Part shown: positions 25,752-34,937 of the stretch, piece after piece
Position numbering within the stretch: the stretch's first letter is position 1
Layout of the letters: every line of letters begins with the position of its first letter
Source: Treponema sp.
Lineage (GTDB): Bacteria; Spirochaetota; Spirochaetia; Treponematales; Treponemataceae
Length of the DNA: 58,191 nucleotides
Direction of reading: 5' to 3'
Assembly: GCA_017449265.1 (NCBI GenBank)
Contig: JAFSJW010000020.1
Span: 1-58,191, forward strand
Position numbers and translations under genes: made by a program
Notes under the pieces: generated by a model
Told to the model about the DNA's origin: nothing
Seen by the model: only the letters and a program-made list of their open reading frames with translations
Databases searched by the model: none

Positions 25752-26495
25752 TTATACTTCTGGCTCGTAATCATCTGGATACTCAACTGTTGACCAGACA
25801 TTCTGAACATCGTCATCTTCTTCAAGACGACCGAGGAGCTTGTCAACTTTTGCGGCCGTATCTTTGTCAACTGCCGTGTAAGCCTGCGGAACCATTGAAA
25901 CTTCGGCAGAGAGCGTTTTCCATCCTTTTGGCTCAAGGGCCTCAACTACAGCTGTGAAATCGTTCGGAGCCGTAGTTACTGTAATAACTCCGTCCTCTGA
26001 AACGACATCTTCTGCGCCTGCTTCAAGAGCGGCTTCCATAACCTCATCTTCGCTGACTTCTTCTGCGTCATACTCAATAACGCCTTTTCTGTCGAACATT
26101 CTGGAAACAGAACCTGATGTTCCGAGGTTTCCGCCAGTCTTTGTGAAGATGTTGCGTACATTTGCCGCCGCGCGGTTGTGGTTGTCCGTAAGAACTTCTA
26201 CAAGAACAGCAACGCCACCAGCTGCGTATCCTTCGTAAACAAGCTCTTCAAATGTTCCGCCACCAAGCTCTCCCGTTCCCTTTTTGATTGCGCGTTCGAT
26301 GTTGTCTTTTGGCATTGATGCAGCGCGTGCCTTAACGATAGCAGCGCGAAGACGCGGGTTTGCGTTCTGGTCTCCACCGCCCATGCTTGCGGCGATGGAA
26401 ATCTCTTTAATCAATTTTGTGAAAAGTGCTCCTCTTTTTGCATCTGCAGCACCCTTTGCGTGTTTAATGGTTGACCATTTATTGTGTCCAGACAT
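25752..26495 (-). CDS. yebC: YebC/PmpR family protein
   Basis: A 247-residue member of the YebC/TACO1 family, described in different bacteria as a transcriptional regulator and as a factor easing ribosome stalling on proline stretches. The start [22 protein letters not shown] and the central [20 protein letters not shown] and [13 protein letters not shown] blocks are canonical. It has an AGGAGA ribosome site. Placement next to ruvC is a common bacterial arrangement (yebC-ruvC-ruvA-ruvB), although ruvA is elsewhere here and a terminator stands between the two genes. Confidence 0.93.
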   Translation of the reverse strand: MSGHNKWSTIKHAKGAADAKRGALFTKLIKEISIAASMGGGDQNANPRLRAAIVKARAASMPKDNIERAIKKGTGELGGGTFEELVYEGYAAGGVAVLVEVLTDNHNRAAANVRNIFTKTGGNLGTSGSVSRMFDRKGVIEYDAEEVSEDEVMEAALEAGAEDVVSEDGVITVTTAPNDFTAVVEALEPKGWKTLSAEVSMVPQAYTAVDKDTAAKVDKLLGRLEEDDDVQNVWSTVEYPDDYEPEV

Positions 26496-26624
26496 CTCAA
26501 GTCTCCTACTTATAAAAAAATCCTAAAATTCTGAGATTATATTTTATATGATTGACTGCTTTTCTTCAAGTAATTATGTGAAATCAATCTTTATAAATGC
26601 GAAATAATCAGTTAAAATAAAACT

Positions 26625-28547
26625 ATGCTGAAAAAAAATACACTTGTATATTACAAAACAATTCCTGCCGTCGTAAAAGATATTGACGGCGATAAATACA
26701 TACTGTTCTATTGTCAGACCAGAGCGACTTCATCTGGAAAAAAAGCCGTATATGCGGAGCAAAAGGTCCGCGAGAAAGATGTCCTTGTTCTTTGCGAAGA
26801 AGGCGCGGTGGCTTCTGGCGAGTTTATTGAAAAAATCCTTTCGTTTGCGGACGGCGCGGTTCAGAAGGACTCTCAGATTGCAGCCCAAATTCGGGAGGCG
26901 CACGAGCTTTTGTCGGAGGATGACGGGGCTAAGACGAAGGGGACTCCGTTTTGCGAGGTTATGGAGCTTGTTCGTGGAAGCATAAAGTGCGATGAATGCT
27001 GGGGCGTTTATTCTGCGCTAAAATCGTCATTTGAGTTTTCGGAGAAAATTGACGGCGGGCAGATTTTTTTCGTTCCGCGGGGCGAAGCTGAAATTTCTTC
27101 CTTGCAGAAAAAAGCATTTGAAAAAGACAACGCTGATGAAATACGGAATGAATTTCTTGGGCGGCTTAAGGCCAGAAAACTCAATATGCCTGAGGATGCA
27201 AAGTTTATGAGCGACATAGAGGCTCTTGCGCTGGGAAAAACGGACAAGAGCAGGACTTTGAAAGAGCTTGGAATAGGCGAAACGCCTGAGAAAGCCCACA
27301 AAGTCCTTCTTGAAAGCGGAATGTGGGAGATAACGAGAAATCCGTATCCAATCCGCTGGGGACTGAGCATGAAAAGCGCGAGCGAGTCTCTGGGACTTCC
27401 GCCTGACGAGGAGCGTACGAGCGTTTCGCATGAGGCGTTTGCGATAGACAGCGAGTGGTCAACTGACCCTGACGATGCGATAGCTTTTGACGGCGAGTAT
27501 CTTTGGGTCCACATAGCTGACCCTGCAAGCTTCGTGCAGCCTGAAAGCACGGTTGACAAGGCCGCCTGTGCGCGCGGTGCGACTCTTTATATTCCAGAAG
27601 GGGCGAGCCGTATGCTTTCAGAGAATTGCCTTGAGGAATACGCGCTCGGACTAAAAAATCCGAGCAAGGCATTGAGCTTCAAGATAAAACTTGATGATAA
27701 CGGCGACATTGAGTCATGCGATGTTCTAAAAACGCTCGTGAATGTAAAGCGGCTTTCTTATGAAAAGGCTGATGAGCTTTGCGAGTCTCCTGAGCTAAAG
27801 CCGCTTTTCGACATTGCTGAGAGAAATTTCAGAAGGCGCACGGCTAAGGGCGCGGTGAACATAAATATCCCCGAGGTTCATATAAGCGTTGACAAAGAGA
27901 CAAAGCTCGTTTCAATATGCGAGGTTGTACACCCGAAAAGCTCCGATGTGGTTCGCGAGGCAATGGTTCTTGCGGGCGAGGGGGCTGCGCGTTTTGCGTT
28001 CAAGAACAAAATCCCTTTTCCGTTCATTTCCCAGGAAGCCCCGGAAATACCAAAAGAGCTTCCTTCCGGGCTTGCGCGCGAGTTCCGGCTCAGAAAGTGC
28101 ATGAGGCGGCGGAATGTTTCAGTCACTCCGAGCGTACATTCGGGGCTGGGGCTTGGCATGTACTCTCAGGTTACATCTCCGCTCCGCCGCTACGGAGACC
28201 TTATTTCGCACGAGCAGCTCCGCGCGTTTTTGAGCGGAAAAAAACTCATTGACAAGGACGATATGCTTATGCGAATGAGTCAGGGGGATGCCGCCGCAGT
28301 TGCCGCAAAGAAAGCTGAGCGCAACTCAAACAGGCACTGGACGCTAGTTTATCTTCTGCAGAACAAGGACTGGACCGGAAGGGCAGTGTGCGTTGACAAA
28401 CAGGGAAAACTTGCCCAGTTCTATATTCCGGCTCTTGGAATGGAAACATTCATTTCTGGAACAAAATGCGAGCTGAACGATGAGATTATGGTCAAATCAT
28501 CAAAGATAGACCTCCCGAACCTTGAGTGCGTTTTTGTTCAGGCATAG
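26625..28547 (+). CDS. RNase II/RNase R-family exoribonuclease
   Basis: A 640-residue RNB-domain 3'-5' exoribonuclease. The catalytic RNB segment begins about residue 270 with AIDSEWSTDPDDAIAF (metal-binding Asp cluster) and ends with SQVTSPLRRYGDLISH, which holds the catalytic arginine. The N-terminal 230 residues do not look like ordinary cold-shock domains, and the C-terminal S1 part is short. It is therefore closer to RNase II-like proteins of spirochetes and cyanobacteria than to RNase R. TTTATA (26590-26595), a 17-nt spacer and TAAAAT (26613-26618) end 6 nt before the ATG, so a leaderless message is predicted. Confidence 0.85.
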   Translation: MLKKNTLVYYKTIPAVVKDIDGDKYILFYCQTRATSSGKKAVYAEQKVREKDVLVLCEEGAVASGEFIEKILSFADGAVQKDSQIAAQIREAHELLSEDDGAKTKGTPFCEVMELVRGSIKCDECWGVYSALKSSFEFSEKIDGGQIFFVPRGEAEISSLQKKAFEKDNADEIRNEFLGRLKARKLNMPEDAKFMSDIEALALGKTDKSRTLKELGIGETPEKAHKVLLESGMWEITRNPYPIRWGLSMKSASESLGLPPDEERTSVSHEAFAIDSEWSTDPDDAIAFDGEYLWVHIADPASFVQPESTVDKAACARGATLYIPEGASRMLSENCLEEYALGLKNPSKALSFKIKLDDNGDIESCDVLKTLVNVKRLSYEKADELCESPELKPLFDIAERNFRRRTAKGAVNINIPEVHISVDKETKLVSICEVVHPKSSDVVREAMVLAGEGAARFAFKNKIPFPFISQEAPEIPKELPSGLAREFRLRKCMRRRNVSVTPSVHSGLGLGMYSQVTSPLRRYGDLISHEQLRAFLSGKKLIDKDDMLMRMSQGDAAAVAAKKAERNSNRHWTLVYLLQNKDWTGRAVCVDKQGKLAQFYIPALGMETFISGTKCELNDEIMVKSSKIDLPNLECVFVQA

Positions 28548-28554
28548 AAGCTTT

Positions 28555-28620
28555 CTGCCCTTGTAAGTCACACGGCGGTGTCCTGGGCTTGCAAAGGCAG
28601 TTGAAAAACTGATTTTCAGT
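28555..28620. terminator. Hairpins between convergent RNase and GH4 genes
   Basis: CTGCCcTTGtAAG (28555-28567) pairs with CTTgCAAaGGCAG (28588-28600). A small ACTGA/TCAGT hairpin follows at 28608-28620, flanked by A- and T-rich sequence. T-tracts are weak, so termination is a reasonable but not firm reading. Confidence 0.4.
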
Positions 28621-28632
28621 GTTATTTTCCGC

Positions 28633-30027
28633 TCATATCGTTTGCGCAAGTTCTTTCGGAAGATATGAGGCTGTATTGGAAACCATTGTGTTATATAGTG
28701 CTCTTGCATCATCAAAGCTCAGTGTAGAACAAAGAGGCTGGTTTATAAAAGACTGGAACACTATTTTTGGATTCCGCTCTTTTATTCCCTGATAGAGAGT
28801 TTCATTGTTCAGAAGGTTGTGCATGACCAATGCCCTGGGGCCTTGAGGCAATGGTGATGCCGTCACGGGTTTTACGCAGTCATTTGAAAAGACGCAGTTC
28901 GTTTCTACTACGGCTCCAAGCGGATAGCCTGGCATTTGACCGTAGTTTGGCAGATTGACATTAGAAACCCGTGTTTCAAGACCTAATATAGCCCGCATTA
29001 GCTCTACGGCTTCTTCAGAAGATTTTTCTACTTTCACGGGCTTTTTGCCTTCTGCCATTGCGATAGATTCGTTAATCTTTTCTTCCTGCTGCTTTATCCT
29101 GAAATCAACTGTAGTAAGCCTGTATTTCCAGTACTCTACCATTGAAGGATTTTTTAAGTACCAGTTGTTGTTCATAAATTCTACCAGATGCCTGTCTCCT
29201 GCAGCCCCCAAAGCTCCGTAGCGCATGAACATATCCATTTTGACACGATTCGCATAAGCGAACATATCAGTTTTCCACTGGTCAAAAGCACCTTCCTCAT
29301 AAAAGCCACGCTCAAAATATTTTTCGATAAAATCTGGAAGAAGTTTCATAATATCAACATCGTGGTAAGTAGCTTTCGTAAACCATGTGAAATGATTTAT
29401 GCCCGAAACATCCGTGTAGATTTCCGTCCTGTCCGGCTGCGGGATTCCAAGTTGCTCATGAAGTACGCAGCAAAGGAATTTTTGTGTGTGAAACACTTCA
29501 TGGCAGCAGCCGAAAGCCTTTATTTCAGGAAATATGTCATACAGCGTCTTTACGCAGTTCGTCATCGGGTTCGTAAAATTGATGACCCATGCATTCGGGC
29601 AATGCTCTTTTATTTTTAGCGCGAATCCCTCATAGGCTGGTACTGTGCGCATACTGCGAAGAACACCGCCTGGGCCTGATGTGTCTCCTACGGACTGGTA
29701 AATGCCATATCGTTCAGGCGCGTGAACATCGCTTCTCATCTCCTCAAAAGTGCCTGGAAGAATTGAGATGACGACAAAATCCGCTCCTTGCAAAGCCGTA
29801 TCGATAGTGTCATGCACTGTGTAGTTCCATTTTGCGACAGCCTCCTTAGTCTGATTGATACGCTCACCAATTTTTTGATTAAGAACTGCACTTTCCTTGT
29901 TAATATCATATAGGGCAATCTCACCGCATATATCCTTTGCAAGAGCTAAATCATTCATAAACACTCTTGCCCATAGTTTTGAGCCGCCTCCAATATATGC
30001 AATTTTTATGTTTTGCAAATCTCTCAT
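28633..30027 (-). CDS. Glycoside hydrolase family 4, probably alpha-galacturonidase (LplD-like)
   Basis: GH4 enzymes cleave glycosides by an NAD- and metal-dependent redox mechanism. The 464 residues show the Rossmann start IKIAYIGGGSKLW, the NFTNP loop (150-154), and the metal/substrate motif CHEV at 175-178. As I recall, CHSV, CDMP and CNVP mark galactosidase/glucosidase and 6-phospho-glycosidase groups, whereas CHEV was described for the alpha-galacturonidase LplD, so pectin-oligomer degradation is the best guess. No transporter or pectin-degradation gene is adjacent. It has a GAGGAG ribosome site with a palindromic element 22 nt upstream of the start. Confidence 0.8.
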   Translation of the reverse strand: MRDLQNIKIAYIGGGSKLWARVFMNDLALAKDICGEIALYDINKESAVLNQKIGERINQTKEAVAKWNYTVHDTIDTALQGADFVVISILPGTFEEMRSDVHAPERYGIYQSVGDTSGPGGVLRSMRTVPAYEGFALKIKEHCPNAWVINFTNPMTNCVKTLYDIFPEIKAFGCCHEVFHTQKFLCCVLHEQLGIPQPDRTEIYTDVSGINHFTWFTKATYHDVDIMKLLPDFIEKYFERGFYEEGAFDQWKTDMFAYANRVKMDMFMRYGALGAAGDRHLVEFMNNNWYLKNPSMVEYWKYRLTTVDFRIKQQEEKINESIAMAEGKKPVKVEKSSEEAVELMRAILGLETRVSNVNLPNYGQMPGYPLGAVVETNCVFSNDCVKPVTASPLPQGPRALVMHNLLNNETLYQGIKERNPKIVFQSFINQPLCSTLSFDDARALYNTMVSNTASYLPKELAQTI

Positions 30028-30049
30028 TAGAAAATCTCCTCGATTATAT

Positions 30050-30088
30050 TAGAGCTGCTCGTAAAACTCAGTTTTCCGAACAGCCGTT
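30050..30088. repeat. 39-bp palindromic element, full copy 4
   Basis: TAGAGCTGCTCGTAAAAC / GTTTTCCGAACAGCCGT, a few mismatched pairs near the base. On the minus strand it lies directly upstream of the GH4 ribosome site. Confidence 0.75.
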
Positions 30089-30127
30089 TTCTTTTACAAA
30101 TTATATGATGAAAATATTGATTTGTCG

Positions 30128-30186
30128 AAAAAAAAATGCGGCTAGTCCGATGCAAGAATTTTTCTATGCAACGGATCTGCCGCATT
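30128..30186 (-). terminator. Rho-independent terminator of the greA-type operon
   Basis: On the minus strand AATGCGGC (30186-30179) pairs with GCCGCATT (30042+ offset: 30142-30135), with an inner stem TCCGtTGCA / TGCAtCGGA, and seven further T follow. It ends 34 nt after the GreA stop codon. Confidence 0.85.
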
Positions 30187-30219
30187 ATATTTTTGGAGCC
30201 TTTTTCAGAATAAGGCTTG

Positions 30220-32928
30220 TTAGAACTTCATTACCTTAATGTCCTTAATTTCGTAAGCGGTTTTGTTCTCACCAATCTTGAACGAGAACGCATCGCCAAC
30301 TTTGTGGTCAAGGAGCGCGTTTCCGAACGGAGACATGTACGATATGATTCCGTTCTCAGGATCTGACTCCCAAGGACCGAGAATCGTGTATTTCTCCTCT
30401 TTTCCGGAATCCTTGTTGAGAAGGATGACTTCCGTTCCGAATGAGATGAAAGAAGCCGTTGCGGTAGTCGGGTCGAAGACTGTTGCGCGCCCAAGCTCTT
30501 CCTGAAGTCTCTTCAAGTCCACGCTGAGCTTGTGCTGTGCTTCTTTTGCCGCAATGTACTCGGCGTTTTCTTTCAAGTCGCCCTTTTCTTTTGCCCAAGC
30601 AACTTCCTGAGCAATCTTCGGCATATCCTCCGTCTGCATTTTCTCTTCCAGAGCGCGCTTTTCGGAAAGTTTCTGTGCCGTAACGAGCATTCCCTTCGGC
30701 TTGTTTGAGTTCTTCTCGTTCTTTGAGTCCTGAGTGAACTGAACATCCGGATACTTCTCAAGGATTTTGTTTCGCAGACGGCTCTTTATGTCGGCGTCAA
30801 ACTCAACGATGTCATTGACAATCCTGTACATATGGAGCATGTTTTCCTTGTCGCATGACATCATGTAGTCAGCGTATACGGTCGTATCCTTGTCGAAGAG
30901 CATCTTGGTGGCGTTCCTGATAATCTTCTTGTTCTCCGTTGAGTCAAGGTGGTTGTCAATCTCACGGTAGCAATGCGCGATTATGTTCACGATTGCGATG
31001 AGCTGCTTCTGGAGCGGAACATTCGCGCCATTAAACCACTCCTCATTCCTGCATTTTTCAAAGAAGAAGAGAATTGCGTCCCTGTAGCCCCGGAAGTCGC
31101 TGAACGAAGCAGAAACGAGCTTATGGACATCCTCCACATGACCGCTGTTTATGAGAGCCGTAATCATATTGATTTTGAGCGCGGTTGGGAAAAGCTTGAT
31201 GTACTCATCGTCCCAGTTCGGCAGCAGCTTGATTTTCTCAAGGAAATCATCTCTGAGCGAAGTGTTCTTTGAGTCCTTGAAGCTCAGGTACATTTCTTTC
31301 GGAGACTCGATTTCATCGTAAAGCTCTGCGAAAGTGAATTTAGGCTGGAAACCAAGAGCCGGGAATCTGTTCACAAGTTCCGTAACTACGAGGTAAGAGG
31401 CTACAACCTGATCGTCAATCACATTGAATGATTTGAGGTAGTTCGCAAAGTAGCTGAACATATTCATGAAAAGCTCGCTTTCTTTGTCAGTAGTCTCGTC
31501 GTCCACGAAGCGCATGATGATGTCAATCTTCTGGTAGAACTGCTTTTGCGCCCTGAATTCGTTGCTGAGTTTTTCCTCCGATGTTATTTTTCCGTCACGG
31601 ACAGTGTATTCGTTTATGTTGTTCGGGTTTACACCGAAAGAAGAGTCGTCTTGGAGCGTTTTCTTTGCCTTTGAGTTCCAGCTAGTCCACTCGCCCGGGG
31701 TGAGTATTGACGGAACAAGCTCTGCTTTTATTTTCTTGAAGTCGCAGCTGTTTCCGAAGCTCTTGATGATTGTTTTGAGAGCCCAGATATGGTCATCCTT
31801 GACTTTTTTGGAAAGCTCCTCTTTTTTGTTCGTTGCCTTGAGAACCCAGATATGGTCTTTTGCGAGAGGCTGGAGCGCGTTCACTGCCATTTTGAGCGAA
31901 ATGTCCTTTACGCCGTTTTTCTTTCCGAAATTGATTGTGAGCGTATCGTTCTCGACCTTCTTGATTACGCCAACACCCCAAGTTCTGTGGAACACGAAGT
32001 TCTTCACATCGAACGCAATGTGCTTTTCAAAGTCATTTATTGCCTCAAACACATTGCGGAAACTTTGTGTAAGGTTTGAGTCCCTGATGTACTCCTGAAC
32101 ATTAGGCTGGTTCGCGTACTTTTTGGCGTAACACTCAGAAAGCTCCCGGCGTGCCCAAATATCTTTTGAATCCATAGAGAGAATAGTCTTTATGATTTCG
32201 ATTGCTGTGTCCCATTTTTCGTTGGGCTTGTAATGCTTGGTATACAGCTCGCTCAGAAGGTCGATGCTCTTCGTGTTTCCTATGAGGCTTGCGATCTTGC
32301 GCTCTGCCAGCATGAAAAAATCAAAGTCATCGGGAATGCGCTCTATGAGCTTTGACCACATTTCTGAGACAGAATTAGGCTTGTTCGTGTTGATGAAGCG
32401 AAGTAGAGCTTTTTTATAGAAATCGTTCGCTTTTTCCGTGTCTCCGAGGTCGTCATAGTGGTTGGCAAGTTTTTTTGCGATTTCAGCTTCCTGAAAGTCG
32501 AGCTTTACGATTTTTTCAAAAATCTCCCATTTTTTGTCCCCGTCCTCGTAGCTTTTTGCAAGAGTCCTGAGGGCGAACATATTGGACGCGTCATCGGACA
32601 AAATTGTCTCGCACATATAGATGACCACATCCTGCTTGTGGTTATTGGAGAAAATATCCACAAGTTCCTCAAGGTTCGAGTTGTCAAGCGTGCCTTTTTT
32701 CAGGCCGAGCATTCCTGAGATATAAAGCGCGGTGATACTGTCCCTTGTGTGGGACAGAAGCTCATCGCACACTGCCTTAACTTCGTCCGTTTTGCCTGTG
32801 GCGCGCGCTTTCTCAACAATCTCCGTAAGCTCTATGAGATTGTTTTTAGTGTAGTTGCTGATTCCAACACGCGTCCATGTGTCTTCTTTAAGTTTGTTCT
32901 GAACCAACTGTACAAGTTCTTCTGACAT
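30220..32928 (-). CDS. greA: Giant transcript-cleavage factor GreA fused to a long helical-repeat N-terminus
   Basis: GreA stimulates RNA cleavage in backtracked RNA polymerase. Ordinary GreA is about 158 residues; this protein has 902. The C-terminal 160 residues are a complete GreA: coiled coil with tip motif GDLKENAEY (783-791, acidic residues intact) and the FKBP-like domain ending VGDAFSFKIGENKTAYEIKDI. The preceding 740 residues contain TPR-like helices (1-300), a CarD/Tudor-like small beta stretch near 310-350 (FHRTWGVGVIKKVENDTLTINFG), and further helices. Long GreA proteins are known from treponemes. It has an AGGAGA ribosome site and follows the TPR gene at 32974 by 45 bp. Confidence 0.9.
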   Translation of the reverse strand: MSEELVQLVQNKLKEDTWTRVGISNYTKNNLIELTEIVEKARATGKTDEVKAVCDELLSHTRDSITALYISGMLGLKKGTLDNSNLEELVDIFSNNHKQDVVIYMCETILSDDASNMFALRTLAKSYEDGDKKWEIFEKIVKLDFQEAEIAKKLANHYDDLGDTEKANDFYKKALLRFINTNKPNSVSEMWSKLIERIPDDFDFFMLAERKIASLIGNTKSIDLLSELYTKHYKPNEKWDTAIEIIKTILSMDSKDIWARRELSECYAKKYANQPNVQEYIRDSNLTQSFRNVFEAINDFEKHIAFDVKNFVFHRTWGVGVIKKVENDTLTINFGKKNGVKDISLKMAVNALQPLAKDHIWVLKATNKKEELSKKVKDDHIWALKTIIKSFGNSCDFKKIKAELVPSILTPGEWTSWNSKAKKTLQDDSSFGVNPNNINEYTVRDGKITSEEKLSNEFRAQKQFYQKIDIIMRFVDDETTDKESELFMNMFSYFANYLKSFNVIDDQVVASYLVVTELVNRFPALGFQPKFTFAELYDEIESPKEMYLSFKDSKNTSLRDDFLEKIKLLPNWDDEYIKLFPTALKINMITALINSGHVEDVHKLVSASFSDFRGYRDAILFFFEKCRNEEWFNGANVPLQKQLIAIVNIIAHCYREIDNHLDSTENKKIIRNATKMLFDKDTTVYADYMMSCDKENMLHMYRIVNDIVEFDADIKSRLRNKILEKYPDVQFTQDSKNEKNSNKPKGMLVTAQKLSEKRALEEKMQTEDMPKIAQEVAWAKEKGDLKENAEYIAAKEAQHKLSVDLKRLQEELGRATVFDPTTATASFISFGTEVILLNKDSGKEEKYTILGPWESDPENGIISYMSPFGNALLDHKVGDAFSFKIGENKTAYEIKDIKVMKF

Positions 32929-32973
32929 AAAGTTCTCCTGTTTGTCAGGCTGGAAAGCCTTTGTGGTTTCGTT

Positions 32974-33939
32974 CTATTTTGTGCCCGTATACATTTTGTA
33001 TACATTCTCATCATGTACCCGGATTTGAATTAAGCACTCGTCTATGCCTAGCCTGTACCCGGACCTCGTGTAATGATCGATGAGCCAAAAATACATATTG
33101 ATAAGCCTTGGAATCAAAACAGCCGAATCGTTCGCAGGATTTTTCAGTTCATTTTCCTTGTCGAAAATCTGCTGTTTGAGCCTTGAAACTTCCGTCAGGG
33201 TAAGTTCGCGTTTTACATTGAATACGCCGTAAAGCACCCCGTAGACTGGAATCCATTCAAGGAGCATGTTCCCTGACTTGCCATTTTCCTTTGCCTGCCT
33301 TATAAGGCAGTGGATAAGCTCTGAGTCAAGAAAGTCAATGTCGATTTTAGAAGCGTCTATGAAAAATGCTTCCCTGAAAAGAACTTTTGCCTTCTTTTCT
33401 TCTCCGAGCAGCGCAAAGCAGTCTGCCATCTCAGCGAGAACCGGAGCTGATGACGGCGTGAGGGCATTTGCCTCCGTCATGCTCCGTATGGCTTTCTCAT
33501 ATTCCCCTAGCTTTTTCAGGCACATTCCCTGCTTCCTGAAAAGCTCGGATTTTTGGAAAGGATTGCTCTCGTTCTCAGACAGCGAGAATGCATCGAGTGC
33601 CTTTGAGAACACGCCTTTCTGGATGGCAAAGAATGCTTTCGTGAAGTTTTTTCCTTCCTGCGCGTTCTTTGAATCTAGAAACAACTTCCATTGATTAAAG
33701 ATACTATCCCCGCGCTCTATGTTTTCCCTTCCCAGAAAGCTGTTCAGTGAATTTTTCCAAAAGGAGCAGCACCAAATGGCAAACCGAATTTCCTGAGCTG
33801 GCAGGTTTTGTTTTTTTCCTTGGAGCTGCGCCTCGAAAATTCTTCCGAGTACGGTCTTTGCCCCTTCAACATCACCTTTCTCAAGGATGGAATATGCCTC
33901 TGACAAATCTTCGTCTGTTTGAATATCCATATCTTTCAT
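32974..33939 (-). CDS. Cytoplasmic TPR protein, partner gene of giant GreA
   Basis: A 321-residue helical-repeat protein without signal peptide or membrane segment. TPR-like units are clearest at about 95-200 (AFFAIQKGVFSKALDAFSL, GMCLKKLGEYEKAIRSMTEANALTPSS, ADCFALLGEEKKAKVLFREAFFID). No enzymatic motif is present. It is the first gene of a two-gene transcript with greA, ending at the terminator near 30.13 kb, so it may act with RNA polymerase or GreA; that is inference from position only. The promoter lies so close that the mRNA should be leaderless or nearly so (a second ATG lies three codons later). Confidence 0.75.
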   Translation of the reverse strand: MKDMDIQTDEDLSEAYSILEKGDVEGAKTVLGRIFEAQLQGKKQNLPAQEIRFAIWCCSFWKNSLNSFLGRENIERGDSIFNQWKLFLDSKNAQEGKNFTKAFFAIQKGVFSKALDAFSLSENESNPFQKSELFRKQGMCLKKLGEYEKAIRSMTEANALTPSSAPVLAEMADCFALLGEEKKAKVLFREAFFIDASKIDIDFLDSELIHCLIRQAKENGKSGNMLLEWIPVYGVLYGVFNVKRELTLTEVSRLKQQIFDKENELKNPANDSAVLIPRLINMYFWLIDHYTRSGYRLGIDECLIQIRVHDENVYKMYTGTK

Positions 33940-33944
33940 TTCTA

Positions 33945-33972
33945 ATTATATCAGAATGGGATTTTTAGTCAA
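33945..33972 (-). promoter_or_regulatory. Promoter of the TPR-greA operon
   Basis: TTGACT (33972-33967), 16-nt spacer, TATAAT (33950-33945), only 5 nt before the ATG at 33939. One of the best leaderless candidates in the window. Confidence 0.75.
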
Positions 33973-34067
33973 GGAATGATGAAATTTTTGTAAAATTGGG
34001 GTAAAGTTTATACTGTTTTTGTAAAATAATGTCAATATGTTTGTGCAAAGAATTTTGATATTTTTAT

Positions 34068-34099
34068 TAGAGCTGTTCGGAAACTTCAGTTTTCCGAAA
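34068..34099. repeat. 39-bp palindromic element, 3'-truncated copy
   Basis: TAGAGCTGTTCGGAAAC ttca GTTTTCCGAA, then divergence. It is in the 365-bp gap between the divergent TPR and rpe genes. Apart from this element, the TPR promoter and the rpe promoter (GATAAT at 34273-34278), I see nothing coding in the gap. Confidence 0.8.
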
Positions 34100-34304
34100 T
34101 TTTGCAAGGCTTTAGCCTGAAAAATTACTCAAGACCAGTGGGTCTATTCTTTTTGTTTGGTTGTGGTTGCTTTTTAATTTTACCTTTGTTTTAGAATAGT
34201 TTTTACTATAAAAACTCACGATTAAAAATATAGTCTTATATCAAAAAACAGTTTACAAATCTTCTATTGTTTGATAATATCTTTTTGGTTGGAACAGCAT
34301 AATA

Positions 34305-34937
34305 ATGAAAAAAGTAGTATTGGCGCCGTCGCTTCTTTCGGCGGATTTTTTTGACCTTGCCTCTGCATTAAGAAAAATAGAGTCATCTCCTGCCGGCATC
34401 GTTCATATTGATGTGATGGACGGGCAGTTCGTCCCTCAGATAAGCTACGGGCAGCCTGTGGTAAAGTCTCTGAGAAAGCGCACTTCTCTTGCGTTCGATG
34501 TCCATCTTATGGTGGAGAAGCCTGAGACTATGGTGGATTCTTTCGCTTCTGCCGGAGCGGACATGATAACTTTTCATGTTGAGTCTACGGTTCATGTCCA
34601 CAGGCTCATTCAGCATATAAAAAGCCTTGGGGTAAAGGCTGGCGTGTCCCTTGTTCCGTCAACGCCTGTGTCGCAGCTTTCCGAGATTCTTGGCGATGTT
34701 GACCTTGTGCTTGTTATGACTGTAAACCCGGGGTTCGGGGGGCAGAAGCTCATACCGGGCTGCGTTGAGAAAATCCGTCTTCTTGATTCGATAAGGCGCG
34801 AGAAAGGGCTTAGCTTCCTTATTTCCGTTGATGGCGGCGTTAACAACGAAACTGTGGCTTCCGTAGTTAACGCGGGCGCGGATATTGTCGTTTCAGGCTC
34901 TGCATTTTTTAACGGAGATTTTAAGTGGGAGTATTGA
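34305..34937 (+). CDS. rpe: Ribulose-phosphate 3-epimerase
   Basis: Interconverts ribulose-5-phosphate and xylulose-5-phosphate in the pentose phosphate pathway. The 210-residue TIM barrel shows every signature: LAPSLLSADF, HIDVMDGQFVP (H34, D36 metal ligands), FDVHLMVEKPE, MTVNPGFGGQ, and the catalytic Asp loop ISVDGGVNNET with phosphate-binding VSGSAFF at the end. The ribosome site is weak; GATAAT at 34273-34278 is a likely -10. The stop overlaps the next gene by 13 bp. Confidence 0.95.
   Translation: MKKVVLAPSLLSADFFDLASALRKIESSPAGIVHIDVMDGQFVPQISYGQPVVKSLRKRTSLAFDVHLMVEKPETMVDSFASAGADMITFHVESTVHVHRLIQHIKSLGVKAGVSLVPSTPVSQLSEILGDVDLVLVMTVNPGFGGQKLIPGCVEKIRLLDSIRREKGLSFLISVDGGVNNETVASVVNAGADIVVSGSAFFNGDFKWEY

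Noticed and set aside
25750..25757. TATAAT on the minus strand beside palindrome copy 3
   Set aside because: It is made by the last yebC codon plus stop (GTA TAA TAG), so it is not evidence for a promoter by itself.
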